DNA of 64,000 nt, from NCBI RefSeq assembly GCF_000372725.1, contig NW_005199878.1, forward strand, positions 1-64,000, in the 5' to 3' direction. The position numbers and the translations under genes were made by a program. The notes below the pieces were generated by a model. That model searched no databases and was not told the origin of the DNA. It worked only from the letters and a program-made list of their open reading frames with translations. This stretch comes from Emiliania huxleyi CCMP1516. Lineage: Eukaryota; Haptophyta; Isochrysidales; Noelaerhabdaceae. Shown in pieces: positions 10,592-21,482 of this stretch. Numbering within the stretch: position 1 is the first letter of the stretch; the number at the start of each line of letters is the position of its first letter.

Positions 10592-11491
10592 CTGCAGTCT
10601 GAGGGAGGGTGTAGAGGATGTAGAGTGTAGAGCGCTGTAGAGCTGTAGAGCTGTAGAGCGCGCTGTAGAGCTGTAGAGCTCTACATCCGCCGCGTGACGA
10701 TGTGAGTCCGATGTAGAGCGATGTAGAGGCGCTCTACAACGTGAAATCTCTACAACAAACTCTACATCATAGGCGGCGAACGAGGCACGGTCGCTCTCCG
10801 ACATGAGGCGCGTTGCACTTGCCAGTGCTGCCCTGGCCTTCTGTCTGCCCGCCCAATGGGTGGCAGTGCCTCTGCTGCTGTGGCATGCCTCACGGCTGCG
10901 ACTGGCCGGCGCCTCGGCGCGTCAGCTCGGCTCGGCGTAGCGATCGTAGCCAGCGCAACTCGCTTGGACTCAACGCTCAGGCCAGGAGCTCCCGCACGCG
11001 CTGGCGCGAGTCATGGCGCATGCAACGCGCAGCAATGCTCGCCTCGCCTCGCGCAAATGCGACCGTCCTCGCAGCCGACAGTCCACCGCCTGCTAAAGAA
11101 GCACAGCGACGAATGCGGCACCGGCGACGCATGGCAGGCTGGTCATGACGCAGTTATAGGGTGTTGTGTGCCGTCAGAGAGCGACTCTCTGTGTCTGTGT
11201 GTCAGTGATAAGATAGTCAGGGCCGTCCATCAGAGCTCCAGTAAGCTCGGAGACACCCCATTAGTGCGACTCGACCTCTTTGAGTCACTGCCTTCCCAGC
11301 GGTTTGGCTGTAGAGCCTCTACAACAAACTCTACAGCAAAATCGCGCTCTACATCGCTCTACATCGGACTCACATCGTCACGCGCCGGATGTAGAGCTCT
11401 ACAGCTCTACAGCGCTCCAGAGCGCTCTACATCTCTACAGCTCTACAGCGCTCTACACTCTACATCCTCTACACCCTCCCTCAGCCTGCAG
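10592..11491. mobile_element. 900-bp foldback/MITE-like element with long GTAGAGCT-rich inverted arms
   Basis: The element starts CTGCAGTCTGAGGGAGGGTG and ends with the inverted form CACCCTCCCTCAGCCTGCAG. Arms of about 145 bp (10592-10735 and about 11345-11491) are near-perfect inverted copies built from TGTAGAGC/GCTCTACA words. CTCTACAACAAACTCTACA also occurs near both inner arm ends in the same orientation. The roughly 600-bp centre has no transposase. A short ORF at 10804-10941 has a signal-peptide-like start (MRRVALASAALAFCLPAQ) and may be a captured fragment or chance. Confidence 0.7.
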
Positions 11492-11509
11492 TCAAGGGGA
11501 AACCCGGTA

Positions 11510-11700
11510 CGCGGGGCTAACCCTCGGAGACCTGTGTTTACTTTACGGCCCTTTCCCTGCGAACGCGCACCCCCGGGGCTAGGGCTCTCTAGCCCGTAAC
11601 CCGATACCGATCATCCGGCCCGCTGGGTGCGCTTCTCAGCTCCCCGGCCCTGGATGTGAGGTTAATGACTGCACTCCAAGTGCTCCAAGTTATGAATCGC
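11510..11700 (+). repeat. Dispersed repeat R1, copy 1 (interrupted by the foldback element)
   Basis: Shares blocks with 19478-19830: TTAGCTCCGAGTAGAGGGGG before the foldback (10568 on), then AACCCTCGGAGACC, GCGAACGCGCACCCC, CCCGATCCCGATCATCCGG-like, CTGGGTGCGCTTCTCAG and ACTGCACTCCAAGTGCTCCAA. In copy 2 the two halves are only about 70 bp apart, so the 900-bp foldback appears inserted within copy 1. Confidence 0.65.
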
Positions 11701-12084
11701 CACCAGAAATGCATCCTGGACATGAGCCCAGAGGCCGAGAGGCTGCTCGGAGGGGAGTTTCGGCTCCATATAGTGGCGCTGGACGAGGAAGGAAGGCTCA
11801 AGTCGTTTTGTACCGGATTTCAATGTTAGTGGCAAAACCGCGGAACCGAAAATGATGGCGTTTAATTTCGCGCACCTGCTGTCCTCCGCCTGCGGCGGCG
11901 CTCCGCGCCGCTTGGGGCGCCTGCGGCGCCCCTCGCCTGGGCGCGCTGCGCGCGCCTGTTTTTGGGGGGCTACCAGCATCGAAAAAGTGCCATTCTTCCT
12001 CCACACCGCCGTGGCGTGGCAGACGGTGAACGAGCTAGCGTGCGGGGAGCAGAGCGGCATTGTGCATGGTGCGGAGTGCATTGC

Positions 12085-12580
12085 CGTTCTTAACGGAGTC
12101 GCTTAGGCGGCTCCGGTGGTGAGCCGGTGTGTGTGCCAGTCCGCGCCAGTCCGCGCCCTTGTCGTGCCAAAGAAAGAAAGAAAACACACAACCCAAGGGA
12201 GGGATGGGAGAACGGCACGCCGCCACCACACAGGGATTTTAAGGAGAGGAGTGTGGTGCGCTAGCCGTCGCCCACCCTGGGGAGTCTGCCTCTTCGTATC
12301 TCTTTTCGCAGTCTCTCGCCGCTTCTCGCTGCAACCTTCATGCCACCTCGCGGCCGTCCCACTCTCGTCGGTCTCTCCCTTGTCACTTCCTCCTCTGTCG
12401 CGTCGTTCTCTTCTGCCTCGTCCTGCGACGCCGCCGCCTGCCGGTCCCTTGTTCTCGCGGCTTCTTTCGCCTTGCGCAACTCCGTCCTCCTCGCGGCGTA
12501 TCCTGGCCCCTCGAGTCTATCAAGCTCCCCTCGCGCAAGGACCACATTTCTGACTCCCACTCCGATCATTTGCCTTCGCC
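12085..12580 (-). mobile_element. LINE-like element, 3' fragment (copy B)
   Basis: About 420 bp (about 12155-12578) is essentially identical to 14164-14585, differing mainly in the number of AAAG units. On the minus strand it encodes IGVGVRNVVLARGELDRLEG and further to GRLPRVGDG plus stop, then a 3' region with (TTTC)n. The boundary at 12578 leaves only the distal end, as expected for a 5'-truncated retrotransposon copy. The near-identity implies recent insertion. Confidence 0.7.
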
Positions 12581-12653
12581 CGCGTGCCTTCCTGACACGA
12601 GGACCCGGCTGGCTCCTCCGCTTGTGGGCCTGCAGCCCTCTGGTTTCCGTTCC

Positions 12654-13265
12654 ATGGGCAAGCTACGAGACTGGCTTCGTGGCGACGGCGACCGCCCGCG
12701 CTGGTCGAGGCTGCAGTACGCCGTCGCCGCGTGCGCCGAAGACTTACAGGACGAGCTTCAGGACGAGTGGAACGATTGGACGCCAGACAAGTTCGCGGGG
12801 TACGAATCAGGGGACGAGTTCGACTCGTGCAGCGAGTGGGACGACGGCGAGGCCGTCGACCGCGGCTGGGAGTGGCTCGGCTGGTCGCCGACCGACCGCG
12901 AGGCAGACGGGCACGGTGACGGAGACGAGAGTGAGGACGAAGGGCCACTGGACGATTCAACCTACGGCGCATGCGACTATCCCCGCCTCACAGACGACCG
13001 TCGGCTGCAAGACATGATCGACGCCACACCGTGCGTCGTGACCAGATTCCTGATCGCGCATGGGAAGCAGTTGGCAATGCAGGAGGACGTTTACGGAGAC
13101 GGGTTTGATGACGGGTTTGAATGGGGCCAGAAGTCCGCACAGGAGGCGGGCCCGAGCGAGGCGCAGGAGGTGGGCCACAGCGAGCAGCGGGCCAAGCGCC
13201 AGTGCCACTTCTTCAAGCGGGGGACGTGCCGGAACGGCGACGCCTGCCGTTTCGGGCACTCCTAG
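12654..13265 (+). CDS. CCCH-type zinc-finger protein
   Basis: A 204-residue single-exon reading from the ATG at 12654 (MGKLRDWLRGDGDRPRW). The body is strongly acidic (about residues 35-105, rich in Asp, Glu and Trp). The C-terminus has one zinc finger, CHFFKRGTCRNGDACRFGHS, spacing C-x7-C-x5-C-x3-H, typical of RNA-binding CCCH proteins. Such fingers bind AU-rich or structured RNA, so a role in RNA metabolism is inferred. It sits between two LINE-like copies in a repeat island. The frame stays open upstream without an ATG back into LINE sequence, so it may be a retained host gene or an element-borne ORF. Confidence 0.6.
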   Translation: MGKLRDWLRGDGDRPRWSRLQYAVAACAEDLQDELQDEWNDWTPDKFAGYESGDEFDSCSEWDDGEAVDRGWEWLGWSPTDREADGHGDGDESEDEGPLDDSTYGACDYPRLTDDRRLQDMIDATPCVVTRFLIAHGKQLAMQEDVYGDGFDDGFEWGQKSAQEAGPSEAQEVGHSEQRAKRQCHFFKRGTCRNGDACRFGHS

Positions 13266-13639
13266 AGGCGGAGACGAGACACCAGTTCACGACAAGACAG
13301 TCAGCAGGGCGGCGCGCCGCGGCGGCAAGGCGCAGAGACAGGGCAGATAAGGACAAGAGCTGAGCGGCAGACCATCCGGAAACTAAACCCCTCGGCTCGC
13401 ATGCCGGTGAGAGGGTGCCAGGAGTACCAGGGTTCGGCTGGATAAGAATGGTATACGACGACGCACATGACAGCGCGAGAGCTTCCCGCGGGAACCCCCC
13501 CCCCCCCCCCGCGAGACCAACAAGCGAGGACAGCACCCGACAAGACCGGAGAGGGCGTGACAGGACCAAACTTCACAGGAACTCGAACCGAGACAGGGAG
13601 CGAGCCCGAGAACGGCGCAGACAGGTTGCAAACGGGTGA

Positions 13640-14160
13640 GGGTTCACTCGACTGCGGGTCGCGGGATCGGACCGGACCGGAGAAAACACAGGACACAGGA
13701 CCAGAGCGGACCGGACACCGGATCGGAAGAGACCGAACCCGACAGGATACTGAGCCAAACCAGACTCAAAACTGAGCTAATTGATCAGTAACCTCATTAA
13801 CCGGAACTTAATTGACGGGAGACGACGAATCAGCGATAACTCGAGACTTACCGGATCAATGCTAACTAATAAATGGAACTGATAACTGGAGAGGACCGAT
13901 CCGAATCGCACCAAGCCGAACCGAACCGAACCGAACCGAACTGGGGTACCGTGGGGTACCGGACCGAGGACCGCCCCGCGAGCGGCGCCGAACGGTGACT
14001 GGACGGGCGCATGGCCCAGAGTCGTGGGACTCGACCGGACAAGACAGGACAAGACAAGACACCGGACCAGAGCCGACCGGAGAAGGCTGGCCGAACCGAA
14101 CCGAACCGAGCCAAACCGAACTGAAAACTGAGCTAGTTTGTCCGTAACCTAATTAACCGG
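13640..14160. repeat. CCGAAC/GGACCGGA-word low-complexity block with internal duplication
   Basis: The plus strand is built from GACCGGA, ACCGAACC and GGACA words, including (CCGAA)n near 13918-13940 and 14090-14110. The segment AAAACTGAGCTAATTGATCA...ACCTCATTAACCGGAACTT at 13767-13810 recurs, diverged, at about 14123-14166, so roughly 355 bp was probably duplicated. No coding signal is seen. Confidence 0.55.
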
Positions 14161-14163
14161 AAC

Positions 14164-15873
14164 TTGTCGTGCCAAAGAAAGAAAGAAAGAAAACACACAA
14201 CCCAAGGGAGGGATGGGAGAACGGCACGCCGCCACCACACAGGGATTTTAAGGAGAGGAGTGTGGTGCGCTAGCCGTCGCCCACCCTGGGGAGTCTGCCT
14301 CTTCGTATCTCTTTTCGCAGTCTCTCGCCGCTTCTCGCTGCAACCTTCATGCCACCTCGCGGCCGTCCCACTCTCGTCGGTCTCTCCCTTGTCACTTCCT
14401 CCTCTGTCGCGTCGTTCTCTTCTGCCTCGTCCTGCGACGCCGCCGCCTGCCGGTCCCTTGTTCTCGCGGCTTCTTTCGCCTTGCGCAACTCCGTCCTCCT
14501 CGCGGCGTATCCTGGCCCCTCGAGTCTATCAAGCTCCCCTCGCGCAAGGACCACATTTCTGACTCCCACTCCGATCATTTGCCTACACGTCATGTTGTTG
14601 CTCAGGTCCACTCTCTCTTCGAACACTCGTGCCTCTACGGATGATGCCGGCGCTGGGGTCCCCTTCGGGTGCATCGTGACATCTGACAACTGAATTTCCA
14701 CTGGTTCGTCCTCCCCCGAGTCATCTTCCCCGTCCTCCTTCCGCTCGGCCCTTCGCTCGGTACGTTCGGTGTGGCTCACCCTCCATGCCGTGAACAGGCG
14801 CTTTATCCACCCTATATTCTTCTCTCGTTCCTCTGCCCTTGCCTTGGTCTTGTCGTTGTTTCGCACCCATGAGCCATGTCTGTATGGCAATCGAGGCTGC
14901 CTTCCCCACTACCTGAAGTTCACTCGTCACCTCTCCCGCGAGCTCCCTTCTCTTTCTTTCGGGTATGGAGTCCGTGAGTGCGGGTAGCGTGCAGGCAATC
15001 ACGGGTGCTATTTTGTCGTACTCCTCTTCGGCGAGCGCCCCAAATCTAGACCCTTTCGCCTTTAAGGAGGCTGCCCTCGCTCGTCTCAGGAATGTGGCGG
15101 TGTCTTTTGAGTCCGGCGCCTCCCGTTCAACTCTTGCTGTCGCCCTCGCTGTGTGTTTGTCGAGCTTCCGCATGAAGTGACGCGCCTCTTCCTTATTTCC
15201 AGCGCAGCTGCCGCTCAGTATGTGCGCCAACGACGCCTGTGGTGGCTCATTGTCTTCTTGTTTCCAGTCGTCCCAGTCTTTCAGTTCCCCGCGTCTCCTC
15301 CTTGCCTCGCGCGCCTCTTTTGCGACCTCATCCCTAGCCGCTTTGCACGCTCTGCATCCCCAGAACGCACTTCTCGTGGCGGGGCCCCTCATTCCCCGTT
15401 TCTTTTCCCCCTCTAGAATACGCCTGTGGTGTTCCCCATGTGGCACCCCGACCTGTTGTCTCACCCTGGCCCCCAAGATCGTTTTGGTCGTCACATTGTG
15501 ATCCCCGACGTCGTCAAATGTCGCCCGCCTGTCCTTCCCCCCGTTCTCGTCTGGTAATCTCATCTTATTATCCCATCGATGCTTGAGGCTGGCTACTGCC
15601 ACTTCGCTCCACAACCGTCCCGCCACCCCTGCCGTGTGCGACCCCGGCCTCACTGTCTTTCGATATTGCTCGCACACCCACTCGTGCGCGCTCTTACACA
15701 TGTGTCCGTACGTCCGTCGGTCCACTATCTCCCTCTTCTCTGCGTTCTCTGCCGCCTCCCTTCGCACCGTGTACATGCATGGCCGCGTCCGCACCGCTTC
15801 CCGCACCACTTTCGAGGCGTCCTCCGTGTCGTTATCCCCGAGGTGTGCTGTCGCCACTCTTGTCGTGCCAGTG
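14164..15873 (-). mobile_element. LINE-like retrotransposon fragment (copy C), C-terminal ORF region
   Basis: Reading right to left, an open frame (15857-14721) contains GCRACKAARDE and HILSGSCAG, a C-x2-C...H-x5-C arrangement like the zinc motif after the reverse transcriptase in non-LTR elements. A second frame (about 14890-14270) carries the continuation KARAEEREKNIGWIKRLF to GRLPRVGDG, so a frameshift near 14860 breaks the ORF. A 3' region with (TTTC)n follows. CTTGTCGTGCCA occurs at both margins (14164-14175 and about 15861-15872). That could be a target duplication, but it also borders copy B. No reverse transcriptase core is present, so this is a truncated, inactive copy. Confidence 0.65.
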
Positions 15874-16160
15874 TGCTGTCCGCGAGTTCGCAGAATTCTT
15901 TGTCTTCGGCGATCGAAGGCTGCGGGCTGTCATCGGGCTGTGATGTGGCGTCGGAGACTTTCATGCAGACGGAGCAGCAGCCGTCCGCTGCAGGCAGCAG
16001 CGCGCACGCTTGCGAGCACCGCGAAGCGGCTGCCGACGGTGATGCCAGGGCCGGACGTGCAGCTTCGAGGGCCGAGGGTGGGGCCTTTGCGCTCTCCTCC
16101 ACGTTGGGAGGGGTCCGGCGCGTCTGCGACGGGGCGGTGGGAGTCGGGCTGGGCGCAGAC

Positions 16161-19074
16161 GTACGTGAGCTCGATGCAGCGGTGGGAGAAGGGCAAGGAG
16201 CGGCGCATGGAGGAGTTTGGGCACTCGAAGCAGTGGAAGACGCTCTCGTCGCACGAGGCACCCTCTCCCCCTCGCTCCTCGACGCATCCCGTCTCCAAGC
16301 CCCCCTCCAGGCGCAGCGAGCCCGTACGGCAGTCCCAGTGGTGAGCAGAGCTCTCTTCTCGCAGGCGTACGAGCAGTACAACCTGCGCAAGCGAGACCTC
16401 GCTGGGCTGCCTTTCGTCGCAAAGTACAACGTGTACGGCGCGCCGCGCCACACGCGCTTCTACGTCGTCTTTGACGTGCAGGCTGTCGCCCTCCGCCGCA
16501 CCGCGGCCGCGCCTCGGCTGCACCTCGCCCGCACTTCTGCGCCCTGACCGCACTCCGGCCGCACCTCGGCCGCACCTCGGCGGCGCCTCGGCTATCTCGG
16601 CGATCTCGGCGATCTCGGCTATCTCGGCGATCTCGGGTCTTCGGCGCGCAGGACGCCGCCCTGCGCAAGTGGGGCTCCGCGCAGCTCCTCGAGGCGGCGC
16701 TGCAGGAGCGGCGCGCAAAGCGGGACAGGCGCGAGGCGTAGCCGAGGTGTAGCCGAGGTGTAGCCGAGGTGTAGCCGAGGTGCAGCCGAGGTGCAGCCGA
16801 GAGGAAGCCGAGTTGCAGCCTAGCCAAGCGGGGCAGGTGGCGTAGCTGCTGGCCGTGTCCCGACCCTCAGCGTGCCGGGCCCTGCAGGCGATTGGCGAGG
16901 AGGCAGCCGCCGGTGCTGATGCTGCTGCGGCCCGTCCGGCAGCGAGCGGGCGCACACCGACGCACCATCGCGCTCTTCTTCTCGGAGCCTTCTCGGAGCC
17001 CGCCCGGACCCCTGCAGGCCACATCAACGTCGGGTCGCGCGCCGTCTTCGCCGCGATCGTCGGCAACTCTGGCGTCGCGGGCATCAAGTTCGCGGGCTGG
17101 ATCTGCACGGGCTCTGCGTCGCTGCTCTCCGAGTCGATCCACTCGATCGCTGACCTCGGCAACCAGGCGACCTCCTCGCACCCGCGCTGCAGTCTATGCT
17201 CAATCTCGGCTCACTCTGTCCGGGGCATGTCTGCAGGTCCTCCTCGCCGTCGGGCTGCAGCAGTCGCTCCGCGTCGCAGACGAGCAGCGGCCGTACGGGT
17301 ATGGCTTCGAGGTCTACGTCTGGGCAATGATCTCCGGCGTCGACATCGCGTCGCCTGCGCTGCAGCTGGAGCTTCCTCCCAGCCTGCTCCGGACCACCGT
17401 CTAGGCGTTTCGACCTTCATTCTCGGCGCGGGCGCGTCGGTGCAGCACGGGCGTCTCTCTGCCGACTCTCTAGGAAGTGTCTACGAAGTGTCGAGGAAGT
17501 GTCTAGGTGCAGCACGGGCGTCTCTCTGCCGACACGCCTCTCCGTCCTCTCGCTCACCGCCGGCAGCGCGGCGCAGGTGTACCACGGCGTCTCGTGCTTG
17601 CTCGCGCCGCACGAGATCGACTCTCTGCCGACGGCGCTCGGCGTGCTCCTCGCGGCGGGCCGTGCTCGATGGGGGTCGCGCCGTCGCGTGGCTTGGCCAT
17701 GACGTGTCCCCGACACGTCCCTCCCAGGCGGGCGTGCTCGAGGGGTACACTCTCTCCGTCGCGTGGCACGAGATGCAGGCGTGATCACCCGAGATTGCAC
17801 GAGACTGCACGAGACTGCACACTCTCCGTCGCGTGGCACGAGATGCAGGCGTGATCACCCGAGATTGCACGAGATTGCACGAGACTGCACACTCTCCGTC
17901 GCGTGGCACGAGATGCTGCCGGCGCGTGTCTCCGCGCCGCCAGCACATACACAGCCGCCGGCCGCGAGGCGAGCGCCCCTTCACGGGCGCTGCGATGGGG
18001 TTCGCAGGTCGAGGCGCGCAAGGCGGAGATGACGCCGCTGCAGTACCTCAGCAGAGGCGCCCGCTCGTACCCCGCTCTGGCGGCTCGAGGCGTCGTCACG
18101 GCCGCAGCCGTGAGCAGGCACCGACCCGCTCAACCCCGCCGTCCTGCTCGAGGACTCGGTGGCTGTCGTCGGGGTCGGCATCGCCGCTGCGGGCGTCGGC
18201 GTCTCGCTTGTGACTGCCACTCGCCCGAGTTTTCCCTGAGCCTTCTCGGAGCTTTCCTGCAGGCGTCGGCCTCACGCACGTGACTGGCCGCCCTGCTCCT
18301 GCGGCGCCGCGAGGAGTGGGTGTGGAGCGTCGCCTCTCCACCCCTCCAGCTGTGAGCAGGCAACCCGGTCTACGACGCCGCCGGCTCGATCGCCGTCGGG
18401 GGACTGATGGGCGCCGTCGCCATCTTCATCATCAACCGGAGCCAGACCTCCTCGGCAGGGCGGCGGCTCGTGCGCCTTCCCCCGACCCTCCCCCGACCCT
18501 TCCTGCACAGGAACCGCACCTTCCTTGGCCAGTCGGTGCCGCGCCGCACCCGCGACGTCGTCCGCACGCTCGAGGCGCCGCGAGATGGCGCCGACACGTC
18601 CGGGACACGTCCGGGACGCCCCCCCGAGACACTCTGTAGGCGGACGAGATGGTCCTGACGGTGCAGGACGTCAAGTCGGTGCTGGTGGGGCCGCAGAGCG
18701 CGCGCTTCAAGGCCGAGATCCACTTCAACCCGCAGCTGCTCTCGGACAAGTACCTCGCCGCGCACAACAACCTGCGCGAGGTGCACAAGACGTGCCGCGC
18801 GGTCGAGACGGAGGAGGACGCGAAGCGACTCTTCGAGCGGTCCGCCGTCTTCCTCCTCGCGACTCTCTCCATCGAGGCGGCAGCGCCGGCCGCCCTCACG
18901 CGACGTGCCCACAAGCAGCAGCCGCGGGACCTTCCTTCGGCCTCGCCCCACACACCGCAGACACGGGCACGCAGAGTGATTTCGCCGCTCTCCTCGCCGC
19001 AGGTAGACCGGCTGGAGCACATCGTGCGCACGGCGTACCCAGAGTTCAAATACATAGACTTGGAGGTGTTGTGA
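16161..19074 (+). CDS. ZnT9/SLC30A9-like cation (zinc) transporter
   Basis: A cation-diffusion-facilitator family member; SLC30A9 in animals exports zinc from mitochondria. Exons can be followed in family order: YVSSMQRWEKGKERRMEEFG; YEQYNLRKRDLAGLPFVAKY; ALRKWGSAQLLEAALQERRA; AGWICTGSASLLSESIHSIA (17095 on, H-x3-D zinc site); VGLQQSLRVADEQRPYGYGF; PHEIDSLPTALGVLLAAG; GYTLSVAWHEM; AEMTPLQYL; NPAVLLEDSVAVVGVGIA (E-D site); NPVYDAAGSIAVGGLMGAV; TVQDVKSVLVGPQSARFKAE; and VDRLEHIVRTAYPEFKYIDL to LEVL plus stop at 19074. The N-terminal RDLAGLP/ALRKWGS region and the cytosolic C-terminus are specific for the SLC30A9 branch. About a dozen introns are needed, several with copied exon edges. The 5' exon is unresolved; 15874-16160 may contain it. 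Confidence 0.85.
17746..17916. repeat. 70-bp tandem triplication of an exon edge in the ZnT9-like gene
   Basis: CACTCTCCGTCGCGTGGCAC followed by GAGATGC occurs three times (from about 17748, 17819 and 17889), separated by GATCACCCGAGATTGCACG-type filler. Each copy encodes TLSVAWHEM. Only one can be needed in the transporter, so the others are intronic or alternative exons. Confidence 0.8.
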
Positions 19075-19477
19075 CGGGCAGCGGCGAGCCGAGGCGCGGG
19101 CTCGACCGCGGTGCGCGTGCTCTGGGGTTGATGTGTGCGGGCCATGAGCCATGTCCTGGGGGAGCTTTCAGCGAATTTAAATTTTAATGAATGGACGAGA
19201 GTCGAGAGTCGACGAGAGACGCGCACGGCGCGGGGCCCATCCGCTGAGCACCGGTTTGACAGTAAAAAGCGACACCCCGACTGCGGCGCGACAGCGCCTC
19301 CGCACCCCTGACAGTGGTCAGTGGACAGCGCCCGCGGACCGCCGGGGCTCCCCCGCCCGGGCGGCCGCAGAACGGCCCAACGGCTCGGGGGTGAAGGAAA
19401 ATCCTCACGGGGGGAGCCTGAGCAGAGCGGACAACGGCTGTAGGGCTCTTTATCAAGATACGTTCTGGTGTTTCTTA

Positions 19478-19830
19478 GCTCCGAGTAGAGGGGGCGCTCT
19501 CCGCGCTGCTAGGGGGAACCCAAAAAGCGCAGTGCGCAGCAATTGCGAATTGGTGCGCAGACCAACCCTCGGCGAGACCCGTGAGTTTACTTGCTTCGTT
19601 TATGGCGATATGGCCCCTCGGCTCCCCCCTGCACGAACGCGCACCCCCCCCCCCCCCCCAGCACCTAGCACGTAGCAGGATCTCTCTTGCCCGTAGCCCG
19701 ATCCCGATCATCCGGCCCACACACTGCTCACTGGGTGCGCTTCTCAGGACTCAGCTCCCCCCCCCCGCCCCCTGGGTGTGTGAGGCTGATGACGCTGCAC
19801 TCCAACGTCCAAGAGCGGTCCAAGTGCTCC
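19478..19830 (+). repeat. Dispersed repeat R1, copy 2
   Basis: Matches 10563-10590 plus 11510-11700 in order and orientation (TTAGCTCCGAGTAGAGGGGG, AACCCTCGGCGAGACC, GAACGCGCACCCCC, CCCGATCATCCGGCCC, GGGTGCGCTTCTCAG, CTGCACTCCAA). A poly-C run sits at 19648-19660. No coding potential was recognised; 19075-19477 and 19831-20109 likewise show no gene. Confidence 0.65.
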
Positions 19831-20559
19831 AACGTCCAACCGTGCCCCGCCCCCGCGCTTTCTCTCTCCTCTCTGGGCGACCGTCTGGGCACTGGGGCCC
19901 CGTGGAGCGTGGCACCTTGCTCCTTGCGGGTGCGCGTGGTGGCCGTGTGCCCGTGTGGCGAGGGTGGAGAGAGCGCGCGCGAGAGCCGACGGAGAGAGTT
20001 CGCGCATCGCGCGGCGGCCGGCGCCGCGCTGTGTGCATTCCGCGCGTGGAGCCGCGGAGGTGGGAGGATCCATCCGCGAGACCGCACGAGAGGGTCGGAT
20101 TGTCAGTCATCGAAATCTCTAGTCTTTCTTAGAGATTGAGAGGAGTGAGACCTGAAGATTTCAGGGCAGATCTCAGTCTCTAGTCCCGCCCTTGAGATCT
20201 CCCAAATCTTCGTCGAGACTTCAGCCACGAAATCTCAGTCTTCCCGTCGCTCGGTGTGAGTTTCTAGAGGAAACGCGTGAGATCTCAAATGGCGAAGATT
20301 CCTTTTCGCTTTGGGAGTTTGAGATTTCGATGAGGGGTGGGAGAGACTGAGACTGCAAGCAAGAGAGATTCCGTTTTCGATGCAGAATGCTGTGAACTTC
20401 CTCAACCTTCCAACGCCTTTATCTCGCTTCGTTCGAAAAACATCATTTCGGGACCCCCGAAATCTACTCGTTTAGGGCAGCGTGACTCGAGATTTGAGAT
20501 TGAGACTGAAAGAGGCACGCTCGGCTTGCAATGCTTGCGCCGCCGCCGCCGCCCATCTC

Positions 20560-21254
20560 GCCGCCGCCTGAGGCGGTTCTCCACGAAGCTGTGGCCGCTC
20601 GAGAGTGAGGATGAGATCGTCGCGCTTCTCCTCGGCATGGCCCGCTACCCAGTCGACACACCCGATCGCGCAGAGGTCATCGCTGCCGACATGCAAACAA
20701 AGCACGCGTCCACGACCATCAACGTCCTCGTCAGCAGCATCGAGAGCGAGGCGGGCATCAGCGCTCTCGTGGATCTTCTCGACCCCATGCGCTCCCATGA
20801 GCAGGAGAAGTCCACGCCGCTCCACCTGGTCCCTTGAGTTCTGCGCCGTCTGCGCTTTGCAAGGGCAGAAGGTGCGCCTTGTGGTCAGCGACGAGCCCGT
20901 CCGTCCAACCGTATACTGCACGCACGGGCGCTTTGGCGGGCTCCTCTACTGCAAGCGCTGCCCAGATTGCCGCGCCAAGCACAACCTCTCATATGCCGAG
21001 GAGTCGCTCGGCTGGCTCAGGGCAAGCAGGTGCCGTATGACGGCGCGATGGATCGGACTCGCAAGTACGTCCAGCTGTCGCGAGACATCATCTTTGAGGG
21101 CGAGATGCTGTGGCGCCTCGACACGCAGATGCTCCACTCGCACACCGGCTTTGAGCCGTACGCCAAGGAGTGGACGACCTTTGCCGACGAGCCCGCGCCG
21201 CAGCTGGTCGAGCCTTTGCGGATAGCGCTGTCCCTCTCATCTAATTCGGCGTAG
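20560..21254 (+). pseudogene. Cys/His-cluster ORF inside the transposon, possible transposase remnant
   Basis: Three adjoining frames read as one protein: ESEDEIVALLLGMARYPVDT to about 20835; EFCAVCALQGQKVRLVVSDE and YCKRCPDCRAKHNLSYAEE to about 21000; then VPYDGAMDRTRKYVQLSRDI and FEPYAKEWTTFADEPAPQ to the stop at 21254. The C-x2-C, C-x-H and C-x2-C cluster suggests a zinc-binding domain. Frame changes at about 20835 and 21015 lack good intron borders, so frameshifts are likelier. It resembles cysteine clusters that accompany some eukaryotic transposases, but no catalytic triad was seen. Function is inferred from position only. Confidence 0.4.
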
Positions 21255-21456
21255 ACCGCGCGCGCAGCGCGCTCCGTGTTTGCAGACCGCCCTGGCGGAC
21301 TCGTTTACACTTCCAAGCTCAAGCCAGGCGCCGCAGGCCATAAAGAGGAGCGCAGATTAAAATGGCGCCGCAGGCTCCCCGGGCCCCAAATCTCAATCTC
21401 AAATCTCAATCTCAAATCTCAGACCTCGGGAGGTGTGCATAAACCAGACACCACTA

Positions 21457-21482
21457 TGTTATATCATAGGATATAACATACT
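21457..21482. repeat. Perfect hairpin TATGTTATATC-ATAG-GATATAACATA
   Basis: Two 11-bp perfect inverted arms with a 4-bp loop, AT-rich within GC-rich surroundings and inside the 20110-22977 element. It may be a terminus of a nested element or a structural hairpin. Confidence 0.6.

Noticed and set aside
10804..10941. Signal-peptide-like 45-residue ORF inside the 900-bp foldback
   Set aside because: Too short, with no continuation or homology seen; noted only as a possible captured fragment.
12161..12180. CRISPR-like direct repeats (49-bp period at 862-1126, 62- and 67-bp units at 35-36 kb)
   Set aside because: The spacers are themselves telomeric or repeat sequence, and the DNA is eukaryotic.
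15930..17162. Minus-strand frame of about 410 codons opposite the ZnT9-like gene
   Set aside because: The plus strand carries clear SLC30A9 family motifs, and the minus frame is a shadow in GC-rich DNA.
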